Assembly: GCA_905178155.1 (NCBI GenBank)
Contig: CAJINV010000011.1
Location: 2,375,331 to 2,439,330 of the forward strand
From: Amoebophrya sp. A120
Taxonomy: Eukaryota > Sar > Dinophyceae > Syndiniales > Amoebophryaceae
Length of the DNA stretch: 64,000 nucleotides
Direction: 5' to 3'
In this document: positions 32,528-44,696 of the stretch, in pieces
Layout of the letters: every line of letters begins with the position of its first letter
Position numbering within the stretch: position 1 is the stretch's first letter
Translations under genes and position numbers: made by a program
Notes under the pieces: generated by a model
Database searches by the model: none
What the model was told of the DNA's origin: nothing
What the model saw: the letters and a program-made list of their open reading frames with translations, nothing else

Positions 32528-33589
32528 GAGATGATGAAGGGAGAATTTTACTCTTCCTTCGTCGAGATCAAGCAAGCGTAAGAAATCTAATTTTTAACGA
32601 AAGGTCTTTCATTTTTATTTTGGATAAGCAGCGAGAGTTTGTGTTTGGTTACTTGCTGGATAAGTTCGTTTGTAAATCAAAATCACACGCACGTCCTGAT
32701 TCAACGCAGCTTCAATCAAGAGAGGCGTAAACCACTCACTGAGTAGAAGAAAAAGAGGTATTAGAAACTGGCCGTTCTTTGTCTCTACTTCTCGTTTTGT
32801 CTTCTGCGCATCGGGTTTTATGATTATGAATTTGTACGGCAAAGACAAACAGACATACACACGTACAACCATCCGCTCTGTTTTAGCCTACAAACAGTTT
32901 TATTAGTTAGTTCCTATCCCTGCTGGCAACTCCAGGTAGTTGATCTAGCCTCCAAACATTTTCATTTTCCCGTACTAATACTATTGGATTGCTGCCAGCA
33001 CCTCTAGGTTTAGTGCCGTTTTTTATGCTGTATTCGTAATTTTTTTGGGTCGGGAATGATTTCAACATCAACACAACCATATCATGCGAAATTATGCTTA
33101 ACCAAAACGAACCTAAGATCATGGTGATGGTACTACTTATTTCATGACCAAGCGAAGAAGAATGAGAATAATGACGAATGCATATTATCGAAACGTCAAT
33201 GAGTGGGCGTGCGCCTCCTGTATTTCGTAGCGTCAGAATTTTCCCCCGCGGCGTCCAAGATGACAGGATATCACTAAGAACATGCGGCGTACTCTTGAAT
33301 GAAAGAAAGGACAGGTAACTAACTTATGAAACATTCGAGCGCATAACCGTATTCGAAATAATACGGAAGCTTGTGCTTCCAGTTTTGCAATGGTCAAAGT
33401 GTAGAAGGGCTGTTCCCTTTATTGGGCCTTTGTCCAACTGGGAATATGAGTGTGAGGAAAGACGAGAACTATGCCTTCCAAAAAGAGTTGGGAGGAGTAT
33501 GTACTCCCATGATGAGATCATACACCAACCGAGAGCGAGCGTGTCTATTTTCCCTTTCCTTTTATTTTCCTCTAGCCTCGGGCTCGGGA
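32528..33589. other. Intergenic spacer
   Basis: AT-richer DNA downstream of phosphofructokinase. I found no supported ORF and no introner-type inverted repeat. Confidence 0.45.
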
Positions 33590-34720
33590 TTCCGATGCGA
33601 AGTTGGCAGCGTCGTGGCTGGAGCGCCGCGCCGTCCGTGCAGGCCGCCTTGGGATCATGTCACCCCGTGCCGGCCGGCCCCTGGGCGCCCTTCTGCGCCG
33701 GCGCCCGAGAACGAAGGCCCCGGCGGCCAGGATGGAGAAACGCGAACCACACGCACCAGAAAAGTTCCACCCTGCTTATTGGGGAGGCCAAGTTTCACCG
33801 CGCCCGCGCGTTTTGTCCGAAGTGATTTATCGCGAGCGTTTTGCGCGAAATAATTCCCGCTGCGCTGGCCCCTTGTGTGTTTCCGACCGGAGTGGCCTGC
33901 TTCGGTTTGCAGGCTGGCCGCGTCTACGCAGGAGGAGAGGGGGACGAAGCTGGTTGATGGTGATAGCGCTTGGGGGGTTTGCGAAACTGCATCAAGGAAT
34001 TGGGAGCGAGGCGAGACAATGGGGGTTGTTATGGCTTCGGGGCTTGGGCCTGCAGCCCTGCGCGGCGGCGCTTGCTTGCCCGCTTTCCTGGGTGGGGGGC
34101 CCTGCCTAGTTGTGGGGCCGGTAAGCTGGCTCCCGTGCGTTGTTGCGCCCGCGCATTGGCGCAGGCGGCCGCGGGGCGCGGCGGCAATACGCGCTCGACC
34201 AAGGGAAGGCATTGACGCGGAGGAAGGTCTCGAGGACGCGGCGCCCCACAAGTCAGGACCGCAATAGATCCAAGACTGACCGGGGCAGGGCGCGTCAGTT
34301 TCTAGGTTCCGGCCGCGCGAAGCGCGCGCGGTCTCTCTGTGGCCCCCCGGCCGTGCCGCCCCGGTCGCTTGCCGCGACGCAGCGAGCCCCCCGCCGCCCG
34401 GGCCCCCGGTCAATTCGTTGCGCGCATGCGATGCGCTGGCCCTTTGTCGGGGCCGGCGGGCCGGCGCTCCGTGCGCCTGGCTGCCTCTCTTGGTTGCGCC
34501 GCCCGCCGGCCACATCTTTGTTTTGACTTGGGTGGCCGGAGCGCCAGCGCGTGCGTAGATATTGTTTGCCCTTGTGGCGTGGCGCGCTAGCTCCTGTCGT
34601 TGTTGCTAGCTTGGTCCGCGGACCGCGCGCCAATCCTCCCGGCAGCCTGCCCATTGATGCCGGCGCGCCCATAGGCTGGCGGGGCGCATGGACGAGACTG
34701 CGCAGGAACAAGTCAAGCGG
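33590..34720. other. GC-rich island
   Basis: GC-rich block with long overlapping ORFs on both strands that look like composition artefacts (Arg/Gly/Ala/Pro-rich, no motif). Short GCGCGCCCATAGGCTGG-type words recall the other islands. It is followed to 35390 by ordinary non-coding sequence. Confidence 0.5.
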
Positions 34721-35390
34721 CCTGATGGGTTCTCTCTTACACTTGTTTGCTTTTGGACTGCTTTTCCGTCAGGGCCAAGCTGCTAGATTGGAGCTACACC
34801 GCCAACAAGTCAGGAGCGTCTGCATGTTTTGGTGCGGATTGTTTTGGTGTTCTGCTGGGTACTGGATAACATCATCGTCATCACTTGCCACGATCCATTG
34901 TCTTTGAGTCGGTGTCGTTGCGCCCATGAAGTATCGCTTCGTTTGTCCTTCTTCGAGATACGCATTGAAAATCGCAGTTGAAAGTGAACAAAGTCAAACC
35001 GAGCATGTTCTTGCTCTTGTACCTGTCTTCTAGTGCGCTTAGGCTAGTGATGTATGCAGACTGTTGACATTTCTCTTTCCAGCACGTAATTTGCCGTCGA
35101 CTTACACTCGCAGGCTTCGCATGGCCCAACTTCGATCTTCTCAAAAGACTCTGGAGATTCACAAATGTGTGCAACCAAAGATGAAGATACAAGCTCTCTT
35201 TGGAACAGGGTGAAATCCTCGGCATCCATTTCTCCTTGTTGCATTATGTCCCGCGAGTAGCAGGAAGTAAAAGTGCACATTTGTTCCAGTTACCACATAC
35301 GTTTATGTTGTTGACGCAAGTTTTCTTTTTCTCATCAATGCCATTCTGTGGCATTAGGATCATAGACCATTGACGCCACGGCGGGTCTGC

Positions 35391-35870
35391 ATGGTATACG
35401 TAGAAGAGTACATCCTTGAGTTCGGTCTACTCGGACCGCACGTCATCGTTTACGCAGAACTACTCCACGCTGGTGCGGGAGGTATGGAGCGCAATTCCCG
35501 AGACGCGGGAAAGAAGCTCAAAGGCATTTCGGAAATCGCAGCCGTACTGCAAATCAACCCGGCCCGGTGGAAGCCAGCCGCCGAAAAGCGCGTCATCACG
35601 CTTGGCGCGGGAAGAAAAAAGAATCCGCATAACGTCTTGACAAACGGCGACGACGCGGCAAAGTTGCGCGAGGCTTTGGAGAAAGTGCGGACCGCGGTCC
35701 CTAGTGGAGGTGCTACGCTGGCTGTGGTGGACAGACTGAAATCTACCGCGGGTCTAGCGTTGACGGTGGCAGATGAAAGCGGCGATGCGAAGAGCGTGTT
35801 GGAGCGCGTGAAAGAAGTGATCACGGGATTCGAATTCCACCAAGAGGATGAGCAAGAAGAGGAAGAATGA
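35391..35870 (+). CDS. Small hypothetical protein
   Basis: Open frame from ATG 35391 (or 35484) to TGA at 35868-35870. The C-terminal 120 residues look genuinely coding: SEIAAVLQINPARWKPAAEK, then a helical KLREALEKVRTAV, GGATLAVVDRLKSTAGLALT, VLERVKEVITGFEFHQ and an acidic end. No family is recognised. It ends 117 bp before, and in the same phase as, the next gene's ATG, so the two could be one gene with an unrecognised intron. Confidence 0.45.
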   Translation: MVYVEEYILEFGLLGPHVIVYAELLHAGAGGMERNSRDAGKKLKGISEIAAVLQINPARWKPAAEKRVITLGAGRKKNPHNVLTNGDDAAKLREALEKVRTAVPSGGATLAVVDRLKSTAGLALTVADESGDAKSVLERVKEVITGFEFHQEDEQEEEE

Positions 35871-35987
35871 TTTACTTGGAGCAAGTCGTGCTAGATCAAC
35901 CTCATCAACGTCACCGCGGCCTAGAAGGGAGTCCCGTCTACTTCGGCGCGCTGTTCCCAATCGCACTCACTGCGGTGCTTCGCCAAC

Positions 35988-38900
35988 ATGTTGGCCGCAA
36001 AGCAGAAAACTATTGCCCAGCTGGGCCGGGCTTTGCTCCGCGGAAACGTCGGCGACGGCCTCGCCTTGCTGCAGAAAAACGCCCAGCACGCGTCCGGCCG
36101 GGAGGCTGCATGCGTGTTCTCGTTGGCAGTGAGGACCAAGGACTGGGTTGCGGCCGCGGAGGTGCTGGAGCTCGCTGTGGGGGCTAGTATTAAAGAACCC
36201 CCTCATGCACCGCGGTCTGTCTCTGCTGGACCAAAGAACAAGTTCACGTTTCGCGCCAGGCAAGAGGAGTGGGAGCTGCTGGTGACGGAGCTGGCGCGGC
36301 TCTGGGACGGGAAGAGAGCGGAGAAAATTTTCCAAATCGGAATCGAAAAGTTGAAGTTGCAGCAGCCAGGCATCGGCGTGAAGGTCGCTTTACTCCGAGC
36401 GTTTGGTTTAGTTGGAGACTGTATCAAATATAAAAATGTCTGGGTCAGGAAAAATGCAACTTGTGATGCTGCATTTGGATGTCTAAAAAAATTTGTGTTG
36501 CATGAGCAGCAAAAGGAATCTAATTTTTCCTACGCGGAGAGGGCATTTGTCATGCGGAATACGCATGAGGAAGCCCACAAAAAATCTGTGATGCCAGGGC
36601 ATGCATCACAGACATCATGGCTCATGCAAAACGCGCATGACATTGACAAGTCTCAGGATCTTCCAGACCCAGACATTTTTACATTTGATAGACTGGCAAT
36701 CTGCAGCGCGGCTGTTCTACCAATGGCAGGCTGAGAGCTATAATCCGCCGTGCAAAATAACTGCCGACACGAGAAGTTGTGCATTGACAGCTCCAGAGCC
36801 AGATTCTCAAACCTCGATGGACTACGATGTGAAAACGTCCACATCCCATCACGAAAGCTGCCAGTACTTGCTGTCCGCTTTTCTGAGTGCCCTGGAACGT
36901 GGAAACGCACCAGACGGGATCACGCAGCAGTTCGTTTCCCAGCTTCTGTCCTACGAGAAAACAACTACAGAAAGGTTTTTGAAAGCTCGTAGTAAAGGTG
37001 AAGCAGTTGTCCACCTCCCAACGAGATCTTCTACTGCGGGCCGCCTAGATATCGTCGCCTACTCCGCCATCCTGCGAGTGTTCGAGAAGAGACCTGATTT
37101 AGAGGGGATGATGGAAATTTGGAATAAGATTCCGGTGGAGAAAGACGCAATTTCCTACAACATCGCATTGAGTTGCGTTTGCAGAACCATGTACCACATG
37201 GTCGGTGTGCTCGAACAAGATGGCTGCACATTGGATCAGGACGGGCACTGTCTTGACGAGAATATTACAGCTGATGGTGCGAATTACTCGGGAGCACCAT
37301 CTTCATGTCATGGTCTTCTGTCCTCCGACACAGCATCAAATCTCAAGCACAGGCAGCACCTTCTCACCACCGCTGAGAAGTTTCTCGTTGAAATGTCAGA
37401 GTCAGACGCGAAAAATATCAAAAAGACCGCGGTGACGCTGAACACCGCCGTGCGTATTTGTGAACTTGCAGAGGAGCCGGAGCGCGGGCTCAAGTGGATT
37501 TCGCGCTACTTTCTGCGAGAAGTTGGCAGCGCGAACGGTGGAGGAATGGATGAGTCATGGTTCCGACGTCAGAATAAAGAAGACTTGGCTGATGCAGTCC
37601 TGCAGAGCAGCACGCAAGCCACAGTCAGCGCCAGTCCCTTCGCCTCTGCCCGCCCAGCGACCATCACGGCTGAATTGCTAGCACAGGTTTCCGAGAGACT
37701 AGAGTCGGGTATGATGGAATCAACAAAAGCGTCGGTGGGTTGGTGGGGGAATCAAAATCATCTGCACAGTACTACTAGTTTCGTTCGAGAACCTCATGAT
37801 CCCCAGGTACGAAATAGCGACGGCAACGCCAGCGGCGAACTGGAAAAGAACGCGTCCGTAATGCACAGCCGCTATCACTACGACATACACACCACAGACC
37901 TTCCCTTCCTCAACCGAGTGCAAAACACGCTTGCTGCACGACTGGAGGACTGGGAAAAAACGGGCAAGGCTCTGCAAGTGTTGGAAGGTGCGTTGGCAGA
38001 CGCTGCACTTCTCGCGCCGAATTGGAAACTGGTCCCCTACGGCTCCCTGTACTGCGGAACTGCAGGTCGCGGGGCGGACTTGGATGTGACATTAGTACGT
38101 GCAAAGAACCAGAAGCAGGAGGTCGTGCAAGCAGACGAAAGTAAGAGTAACGCATCCAGTGTTGAAGCACACTCAGCTCCTACGCGTGAAAACTTCACCG
38201 CCCTTGCACAGTTGTACCCGGACCAGCTGCAAGGTGAAAAAGCGAAGCTCCGCCACCTCCACCACACACGCGACCAGCAGCAACGAGTGTTGTTGAAGTG
38301 TGTCACTGCTCTTCGACAGAATTCGCGAATTCTCCATGTAGACGCTCGGCTGGGAGGTAGAGTGCCGGTTGCGAGTTTCCAGGTTTTGGTCCCGCAAGCA
38401 GAGGATAAATGCGATTTCGCGGAGGAATTCGTAAGTACTGTTGACTTGACTGTCGACAACACACACGCGTTGGAAAAAACCGCGTTTCTGCGGAAGCACT
38501 TTGGAAACAAGAACAGTGAAGAGACCACATCAGCTGGTCTCCTTGCCGTTCTGGTCAAGCAGTGGGCCAAGCAGGAGAAAATCTTTGGACAGACGCACGG
38601 AATGCTGGGTGGCTACGCTTTTTCTCTTCTGGTCGTGCACTACATCCGGGCTGTGCTCTTCAATCAGACCAACGAAAACTTCGCAGCAAATAAACACCTG
38701 CTCGTCCCTAGAATAACCATCGGGTTCTCTCCTCGTCTCTTTCACGGCTTCTTCCACTACTTCGCGCACGAACACGACTGGAACCGCGGGGAGAAAATTT
38801 CTTTCACTCACGAACAGACCTACAGCGACGGTGGCGCTACTACCCTACCTGGTTGCAAAATGCAAAAGGAATACTCCGGTCGGCCCTCATTGGTACTTAT

Positions 38901-39045
38901 GGATCCGGTTGAAACAGGGTGGAATCTGGGGAACATTCTAGATGCGGATCGGTTGGCACGAACGCGTGCGGCTTTCTCCAGAGCAGCGGAAGACGGTACC
39001 GAGATCGGCTGGCAGGTGCTTCAGCGAGCGAGGGTGGAAACATAG
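35988..39045 (+). CDS. PPR-like helical repeat protein fused to a terminal nucleotidyltransferase (TUTase/non-canonical poly(A) polymerase)
   Basis: Exons 35988-36421 and 36696-39045 (one introner between) give 927 residues. The N-terminal half is alpha-helical, with at least two pentatricopeptide-like units around residues 265-305 (VAYSAILRVFEKRPDLEGMM and DAISYNIALSC). The C-terminal third is a Cid1-type enzyme: nucleotidyltransferase motif YGSLYCGTAGRGADLDVTL (about 593) with the GS and DxD, a third Asp in TVDLTVDN, the central-domain helix VKQWAKQEKIFGQTHGMLGG, and the PAP-associated DPVETGWNLG (about 883). The family adds U or A tails to RNA 3' ends. Fusion to an RNA-binding repeat suggests sequence-specific tailing, perhaps organellar; no clear targeting peptide was seen. 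The start at 35988 (MLAAKQKTIAQLG) is the first ATG in frame. Confidence 0.8.
36422..36690 (+). mobile_element. Introner, family A (269 bp)
   Basis: TIRs TATCAAATATAAAAATGTCT / complement. Perfect flanks GACTG (36417-36421 and 36691-36695). Excision gives LVGD-WQSAARLF. Very similar, same orientation, to 9782. Confidence 0.92.
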
Positions 39046-39858
39046 TGGCAGCGGTGACTGCATGATTGAATTTTAAAGTTCAGGCTGTGTGGCGCCAACA
39101 AGATCAACCTCAACACGGTTATGTGTGTTGAATTGTGTCGGCGAGTTGAGCAGTGCGCACACTCTCCGAGCCGCTGGCGCTGCCGTTGCTCGTGCTCTCG
39201 TCTCGAGTTTTAGTTTTCTGCGGTGTTCAACAATCTTCCAATTCCAGCCTCGTCTTCAATAGCATCACTCCCTGCTTGGTGCTGTTCCTTGTCCCCTTCA
39301 AGAAGGTCTTTGATGATTCCGCAATTCTGAAGGTTCGTTGTTTGATCTTGTTCATGAAGGCACCACGAGAGGTCAAACCAAGAAAGATGCTTTCCCAAGG
39401 TCGAAGTGAACTCCGAACGAAGCGAAGGAAGATCGGGATCTGTCGTAGTTGAACGTGCGCAGCTCTATTCCCTCCCTGATGTGCGTCGTAGTCACGCTGC
39501 GAGCAATCACGACCTATTCACAAGTTGGAGCAGAGAAAAGTAGTATAAGTACAATAGTAGCATCTGGACTGTCAGCCATGATTTGGTCGAAGATGCGACC
39601 AAAGAGAAAGATGCGCATCACTGCACGTTGAAAAGAACTTCTTGGAAAGCACTTCCGTCTGTGGAGAGTCTCCAGAGCATCAGCTGCGTAGTTTCGCAGT
39701 AGCGGGCTGCGAAAGGTGCAAGAAACACAGTCTGATCACCCCCTTCCTCCTACCTCCACGCACCGCACGGGGCTGACGCCCAGCGCATTGAAAGGAAGAG
39801 TGATTCTTGCAGCCGTGCTCCTTGTTTCCCAGCACTACGTGCATCATTTGCTGCAAAA
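39046..39858. other. Intergenic spacer
   Basis: No supported gene or repeat between the nucleotidyltransferase stop and VPS45. Confidence 0.45.
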
Positions 39859-42800
39859 ATGGCGTCCAGCAGCTCCTCCTCGGGCGGCGCATCAATGTCG
39901 ATGAAGAACAAGTCGTCGAAGCAGCTTTTGCTTGCGATGCAGCGCTACATCGAGAACATGCTGGACCGTGTCCCGGGCATGAAGGTACTCGTCCTGGACC
40001 AGGAGACGACGGGCATCATGAGCATGGTCTACTCCCAGTCCCTATGGATTGCAAATATGTCTGGGTCTGGAAGAGCCAAACTTGTGATGCTGCATTTGGA
40101 TGCTATAAAAATCTGTATTGCAGCATGTTGAGCAGCAAGAAGAGTCAAATTTGGCTACGCGGAGAAGACATTTGCCATGCAGGATGCGCATCGATTGGCG
40201 CTCAAAAAATCTGTGATGCTATGGCATACAACAGAGACGTCATGGATCATGGAAGATGTGCACGACAAACTTCTCCTCTTCCAGACGCAGACATTTTTAC
40301 ATTTGATAGTCCCAAATCCTCGAAAAGGAGGTCTTCCTTGTCGAAAAGATAGAAACGGAGTCCGCCAGCGGGGAGTCGGCCGGGCGGCACTTGACCGCGG
40401 TCTTCTTCATCCGCCCGACGGACAAAAACTTCATGCTCTTGATATGGAGTTCTCAAATGTTACATTCTGAACTGTTACATGAATTTGTAATGCAAGACTG
40501 GCAAAAGTGAAAGGAGAAAGATTGCGCCTTTTGCATTACAAGCTTGGCGCAGATTATGATGCTGTCTAGCCCTTCCGAAATTTGTCATGCGAAGCAGCTC
40601 GATCATCTGCCGGCTCAAGGTACTTTTGCATGACAAATTCATGTAACAGTTGGGAGTGTAACGTTTGAGAACGCCATACTTGACCAAGCAGCTGAAGCTG
40701 CAGCGGTACAAGAGCTACCACCTATCCTCTGCAAAAGTATCGTACTCGTAGTAATTGCATTTATGCATTACAAATCCAGTTCCTAAGGCAAATCCGCATT
40801 ACAAATTCAATTTGTAATGCTGAGCCAATTTGTGTTGCAATTCATACTGGTACGATGCTTTTGCATTTCATACCACCTGTTTTTCACCAATTCCGTTCCG
40901 CACCACCGACTCGAGCAGTTGGCGTGCTGCGACGAAAAGGAGTTGGTGCAGCAGGTATTTTTTTATCGCAGCACGACGGTAGTTGTTCGAGGGATTTGTT
41001 GCGGTTATGAAGATCGAGATACGGCATACCCATACGCAATGTTGATGAGTTTCTACCTGTACAACCTCCGAGTTGAAAAGGAAGATGTTCTCTCTGCTGT
41101 GCCGAGGAAATGAACTGGAGCATCACATGAAAAAATCTAACCCAGGTGCAAGAAATTTTCAGCGACGTGTATGCAGTCACCGACTCGCTTTTTTCCCTGA
41201 ATCAAGCGAGCAATATTTGGATGGCGGTGCGAAACCCGGTGCATTGGACGGCGTACGAGGAATCGATCTTTCAGCGACATGTCGAGGGGATTTTGAGCAG
41301 CCTGCTCTCCCTGCAAAGCATCGACGGCTCCAAGCCCGTAATACGCTACGCCCACGGATCGGTCATAACGCAAAAACTTGCACAGGAACTGACGCAGAGA
41401 ATACGGGACGAGTCGGCGCTGTTCGGTATGGTTTCGTGCTCTTTGTTTTGTGTTTTTTATGTAGGCGGGCCGCCTATTGGAAACGCATTCTGTCATGCAT
41501 GAAGCGTACAACGTCGACTACGGCGACGGCCTGTGTCTGTGTGAATATCGCTTTACTTATTTATAATTTCCTTTCCTCCATCCAGGCTCCAGCCCCTCCC
41601 AGCATACCGGCGCTCCACCGAGGACGGTGTTGATTGCGGACCGGCGGGACGACCCTGTAACCCCGTTGCTGAACCAGTGGACCTATCACGCGATGATCAA
41701 CGAGCTACTCACCTCGGAAAACAACCGCGTGGACTTACGGAAGGCCCCCGGGATTTCCGCCGAACAGAAGGAAGTGACCATATCAACCAAAGACGACCCC
41801 TTTTTCGAGGAAAACATGTACTCGAACTTCGGCGACTTGGGAGCGAGTATAGATGCCCGTTTTTAGATTGGTTTTGCATTATTTGGTGCTCCGAATCAAT
41901 GGTGGTCGTGGTCAACACGGTCACGGTCGGGCGAGATGACGCAAGCAGAACAGAATGAGTCGTGCTGAAAATATTTTCTTCATATATTCTAATGGAAGCG
42001 ACATAGCGATATTAGCTCCTCCAATCGTCGAAGATCGCGTTGAAAACTCGTCTCAGATATCAAGCGCTATTTGGCCACGTTCCAGCAGCAGACGCAGAAC
42101 AGCCAGAACATCGAAACGATTGAGGACATGCAGAATTTTGTCGACAACTACCCGGAATTCAAGCGTTTGTCTGGAAACGTCTCAAAACACGTCGCCGTCG
42201 TGCACGAGCTCAGCAGAATTGTGCAGAACTGTATCTATAATAAAATGAGACCGCCCTTCTGCCTAGAATTTTTCTTGGCTAGGCAGTTAGGGTTTTAGGA
42301 TTTAGCAAGTTTAGGGCTCCTATATTGATTCTCGGTAGACCTAGACGTAACTGTGACAAACTGTGACAATGTTTTGCGTCGCGGTCGCCGTCGGTGAAGC
42401 ATTTTGCCTGTGGATTGACGCACATCAAATAAGTAAAAGCCATTTCATAATTTTCGTTTTCCCAACCAAAACTGCAGGTGGCCTCCTTCAAGTTTCACAA
42501 ATCGAGCAGGATTTGGCTTGCACTGAGGCCCGGAACACGCACTTTGATCAGGTGATGCAAAACTTGAAGTCGCCGGATTTGAACAACATGGAGCGGCTCC
42601 GCTTGGTCTTACTCTTCGCCCTGCGCTACGAGAACGAGCGGGGAGCCATTGATTCGTTAAAGGAAGAGCTGCGTAGAAGCAAAATCGACCCGGAACAGAT
42701 CCAGCTTGTGGACTGCTTGCTCAAGTAATTTTTCGTGTTGTGGTCTACTCCGCTTCTTTTTCTTGTTGAATGTCAATATGCAGGAGCTGCAGTGCTATGC

Positions 42801-43596
42801 TGCTCGCATTCCAAAAACAAAAGAAGGAACAAGGCTTAATATTTCACTAGACACGACCGCACGTCTTGTGCAAAAAATCCAGGTACGCCGGCGCGAACGT
42901 GCGCGGCGGGGACCTTTTCGGCAACAAGACGTGGCTGAACGCGGGGCTGACCCGGTTGGCGAAGGGCTTGAGCTTCAAGGGCATTGAGAACGTGTACACG
43001 CAGCACACGTCCGTCTTGAAATCCGTGGTAGACCAGCTGATCAAGGGAAAGCTGCGGGAGTCCGAGTTTCCCTTCACGCCCGGGATGTTCGCGTCTTCGA
43101 AGGACCGCGCACCAAACTATCAAAAGGAAAAATCCCCCCTGCCCATATCAAAACGGAAATCTGTGATGCAGATTTGTTGTCACAAATCAGCTGTGTCATG
43201 CTACACGGGAAAAGATGCGGACTGTAGTGCTGGGTGGCGTGGGGGAGCCTTGCATCTTCAGCATGATAGGAGGCAGCTGAGAGTGGGAAACAGCATGACA
43301 AATTGCCTGCAAACGAGACCACGACTGCGGCTCTTGGCCTTCTAGCATGACAAGTCGATTTGGTACCTCAAATCCTGCATCACAGATTTCCATTTCGATA
43401 TGGGGAGGGGGGATTTTTTCCGTTTGATACAAACATCTTGGTCTTCGTGGTCGGTGGCTGCACGCTGGAGGAGGCGCGGGACCTCGCAGATCTGGCCAAG
43501 GAGCAGAGGTGCAGCATCGTGCTGGGTGGCAGCTGCCTGCACAGCAGCAAAACATTTTTAGCGGACGTGGCGCAACTAGCCAGGACGAGGGGGTGA
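39859..43596 (+). CDS. VPS45: VPS45-like Sec1/Munc18 protein
   Basis: SM protein that binds syntaxin-type SNAREs and drives endosomal/trans-Golgi vesicle fusion; VPS45 is also needed for plastid (apicoplast) upkeep in Toxoplasma. Exons 39859-40042, 40314-40442, 40684-40722, 40878-40954, 41146-41425, 41586-41846, 42057-42230, 42478-42724, 42883-43117 and 43435-43596 total 1,788 nt = 595 residues, close to the family's usual length. Diagnostic stretches: LDQETTGIMSMVYSQSQILE, KSYHLFFTNSVP, the SM hallmark ADRRDDPVTPLLNQWTYHAM (about 252), DPFFEENMYSNFGDLGANI, QVSQIEQDLAC and the C-terminal ILVFVVGGCTLEEAR. Five introns are GT-AG and four are introners. ATG 39859 is followed by a short Ser-rich leader before the helix LLAMQRYIENML. 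Confidence 0.92.
40043..40308 (+). mobile_element. Introner, family A (266 bp)
   Basis: TIRs TATGGATTGCAAATATGTCT / complement. Perfect flanks GTCCC (40038-40042 and 40309-40313). Excision restores MVYSQS-QILEKEVFLVEK of VPS45. Confidence 0.92.
40443..40678 (+). mobile_element. Introner, family C copy 2 (236 bp)
   Basis: TIRs TATGGAGTTCTCAAATGTTA / complement. Perfect flanks CTTGA (40438-40442 and 40679-40683). Excision gives NFMLL-TKQLKLQRYKSYH. Same orientation as 631-858. Confidence 0.92.
40723..40872 (+). mobile_element. Introner, family D (150 bp)
   Basis: TIRs TATCCTCTGCAAAAGTATCG / complement. Perfect flanks CCACC (40718-40722 and 40873-40877). Excision gives KSYH-LFFTNSV. The exon between it and the previous introner is 39 nt. 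Confidence 0.92.
42283..42330 (+). repeat. Intron-borne short dispersed repeat (copy 1)
   Basis: The block starting CAGTTAGGGTTTTAGGATTT lies in a GT-AG intron of VPS45 and matches 63326-63372 in an intron of the PPPDE gene at about 40 of 46 positions. It is preceded by an 8-bp stem (CTGCCTAG..CTAGGCAG, 42260-42286). Confidence 0.65.
43118..43429 (-). mobile_element. Introner, family B copy 4 (312 bp), reverse orientation
   Basis: TIRs TATCAAAAGGAAAAATCC then C-tract / complement ending CCGTTTGATA. Perfect flanks CAAAC (43113-43117 and 43430-43434). The interior is the near-identical reverse complement of 31181-31491. Excision restores DRAPN-ILVFVVGG of VPS45. Confidence 0.93.
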
Positions 43597-44696
43597 AGAA
43601 GTTGGAACAGACTCTTGCTGAAGATGGATGTCTAGTTATTGCACTAGCTCTAGCAGCAGAAGTCGCCGCCTTTAAATCCAGCTCTGCCACCAGATCTGGC
43701 TTCCTCGCCGCTACCATTAGGACTTCTACACGGAACAGGACATTACCATCACGGAACCTGATGGTATGGTCCTCTTCCACCTGCCTCATGAGAGACAAGA
43801 CAGGAAAGATAAGTATTGAAGTATCAAGGACGTCGCCGCACACATGCCGACGGTCATGCTGATGATGAAGCACCGGCGCAAGGGGTCGGGAGCACTCCTG
43901 GAACGCCGAGTTAGTACTATGTGTCGCTGTCGAATCTTCACTGTCAGAATGCGCAGGAAGATGCAACAATGAAGCTCGGATGGAGAAATCGTTTTTACGT
44001 TTGTGTCGCTTACGCACCTACTATACGAAGAGATGCACGAAAGCGAGCATCCTGTTTCGATTCTTTGAGGAAGAAAGTGATCGCCGGTTCCACTCTGTTC
44101 CGACTGCGTGTCGTGGTCTTGGGCAGAAGATCTCTAGAGCAGCCGTCGCGATAAGCATAAGAGCAGCAGCGTAGAAAGACAACCGAAATCAATCGTTCTA
44201 CTCTGTAACAATAACAAACAACAAGCAATTAGCGGTAGCTATCTCCTACTAGTTGACTTTTTGAAGACGGATCCTATCTTTGTGGAAAAAGTTTCGTAGT
44301 CTCATTCATGGTTTCCGTTTCGTAATTATAACATTCGTGATCATCACCATCACGTCACTGATGTGTTGTTCGCCTTCGTGCTGATTCTGCTTCGTTTTTT
44401 AGACTAGATTTTGAGCACTACATTTGTTTCTGCCATGTTTCCTTTTGCTTTGCGACACATCAGTGATCAATTCATGGTCAACATCTTCGACGTCGGTCGG
44501 ATTGCTTGTTTCATCCCTAATCATGCAGTATGACTGCTACCGTAATGCCAATGCTTACGCGCCGCGCTTGCGTACAATTTTGAGAACGATCTTTTCTTGA
44601 GGTACTCGTATCTCCTTCCCAATCTCTCGTGGTCAGAACTTTGTGAACAAAACCTCTTCGTCACCGTCTTTCTGACTCGCAGTTCAATTCGAAATC
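43597..44696. other. Intergenic spacer
   Basis: No supported gene or repeat; AT-richer from about 44200. Confidence 0.45.

Noticed and set aside
33603-34711. Minus-strand 286-codon ORF and overlapping plus ORFs
   Set aside because: Same GC-rich artefact pattern; mutually overlapping frames, no recognisable family.
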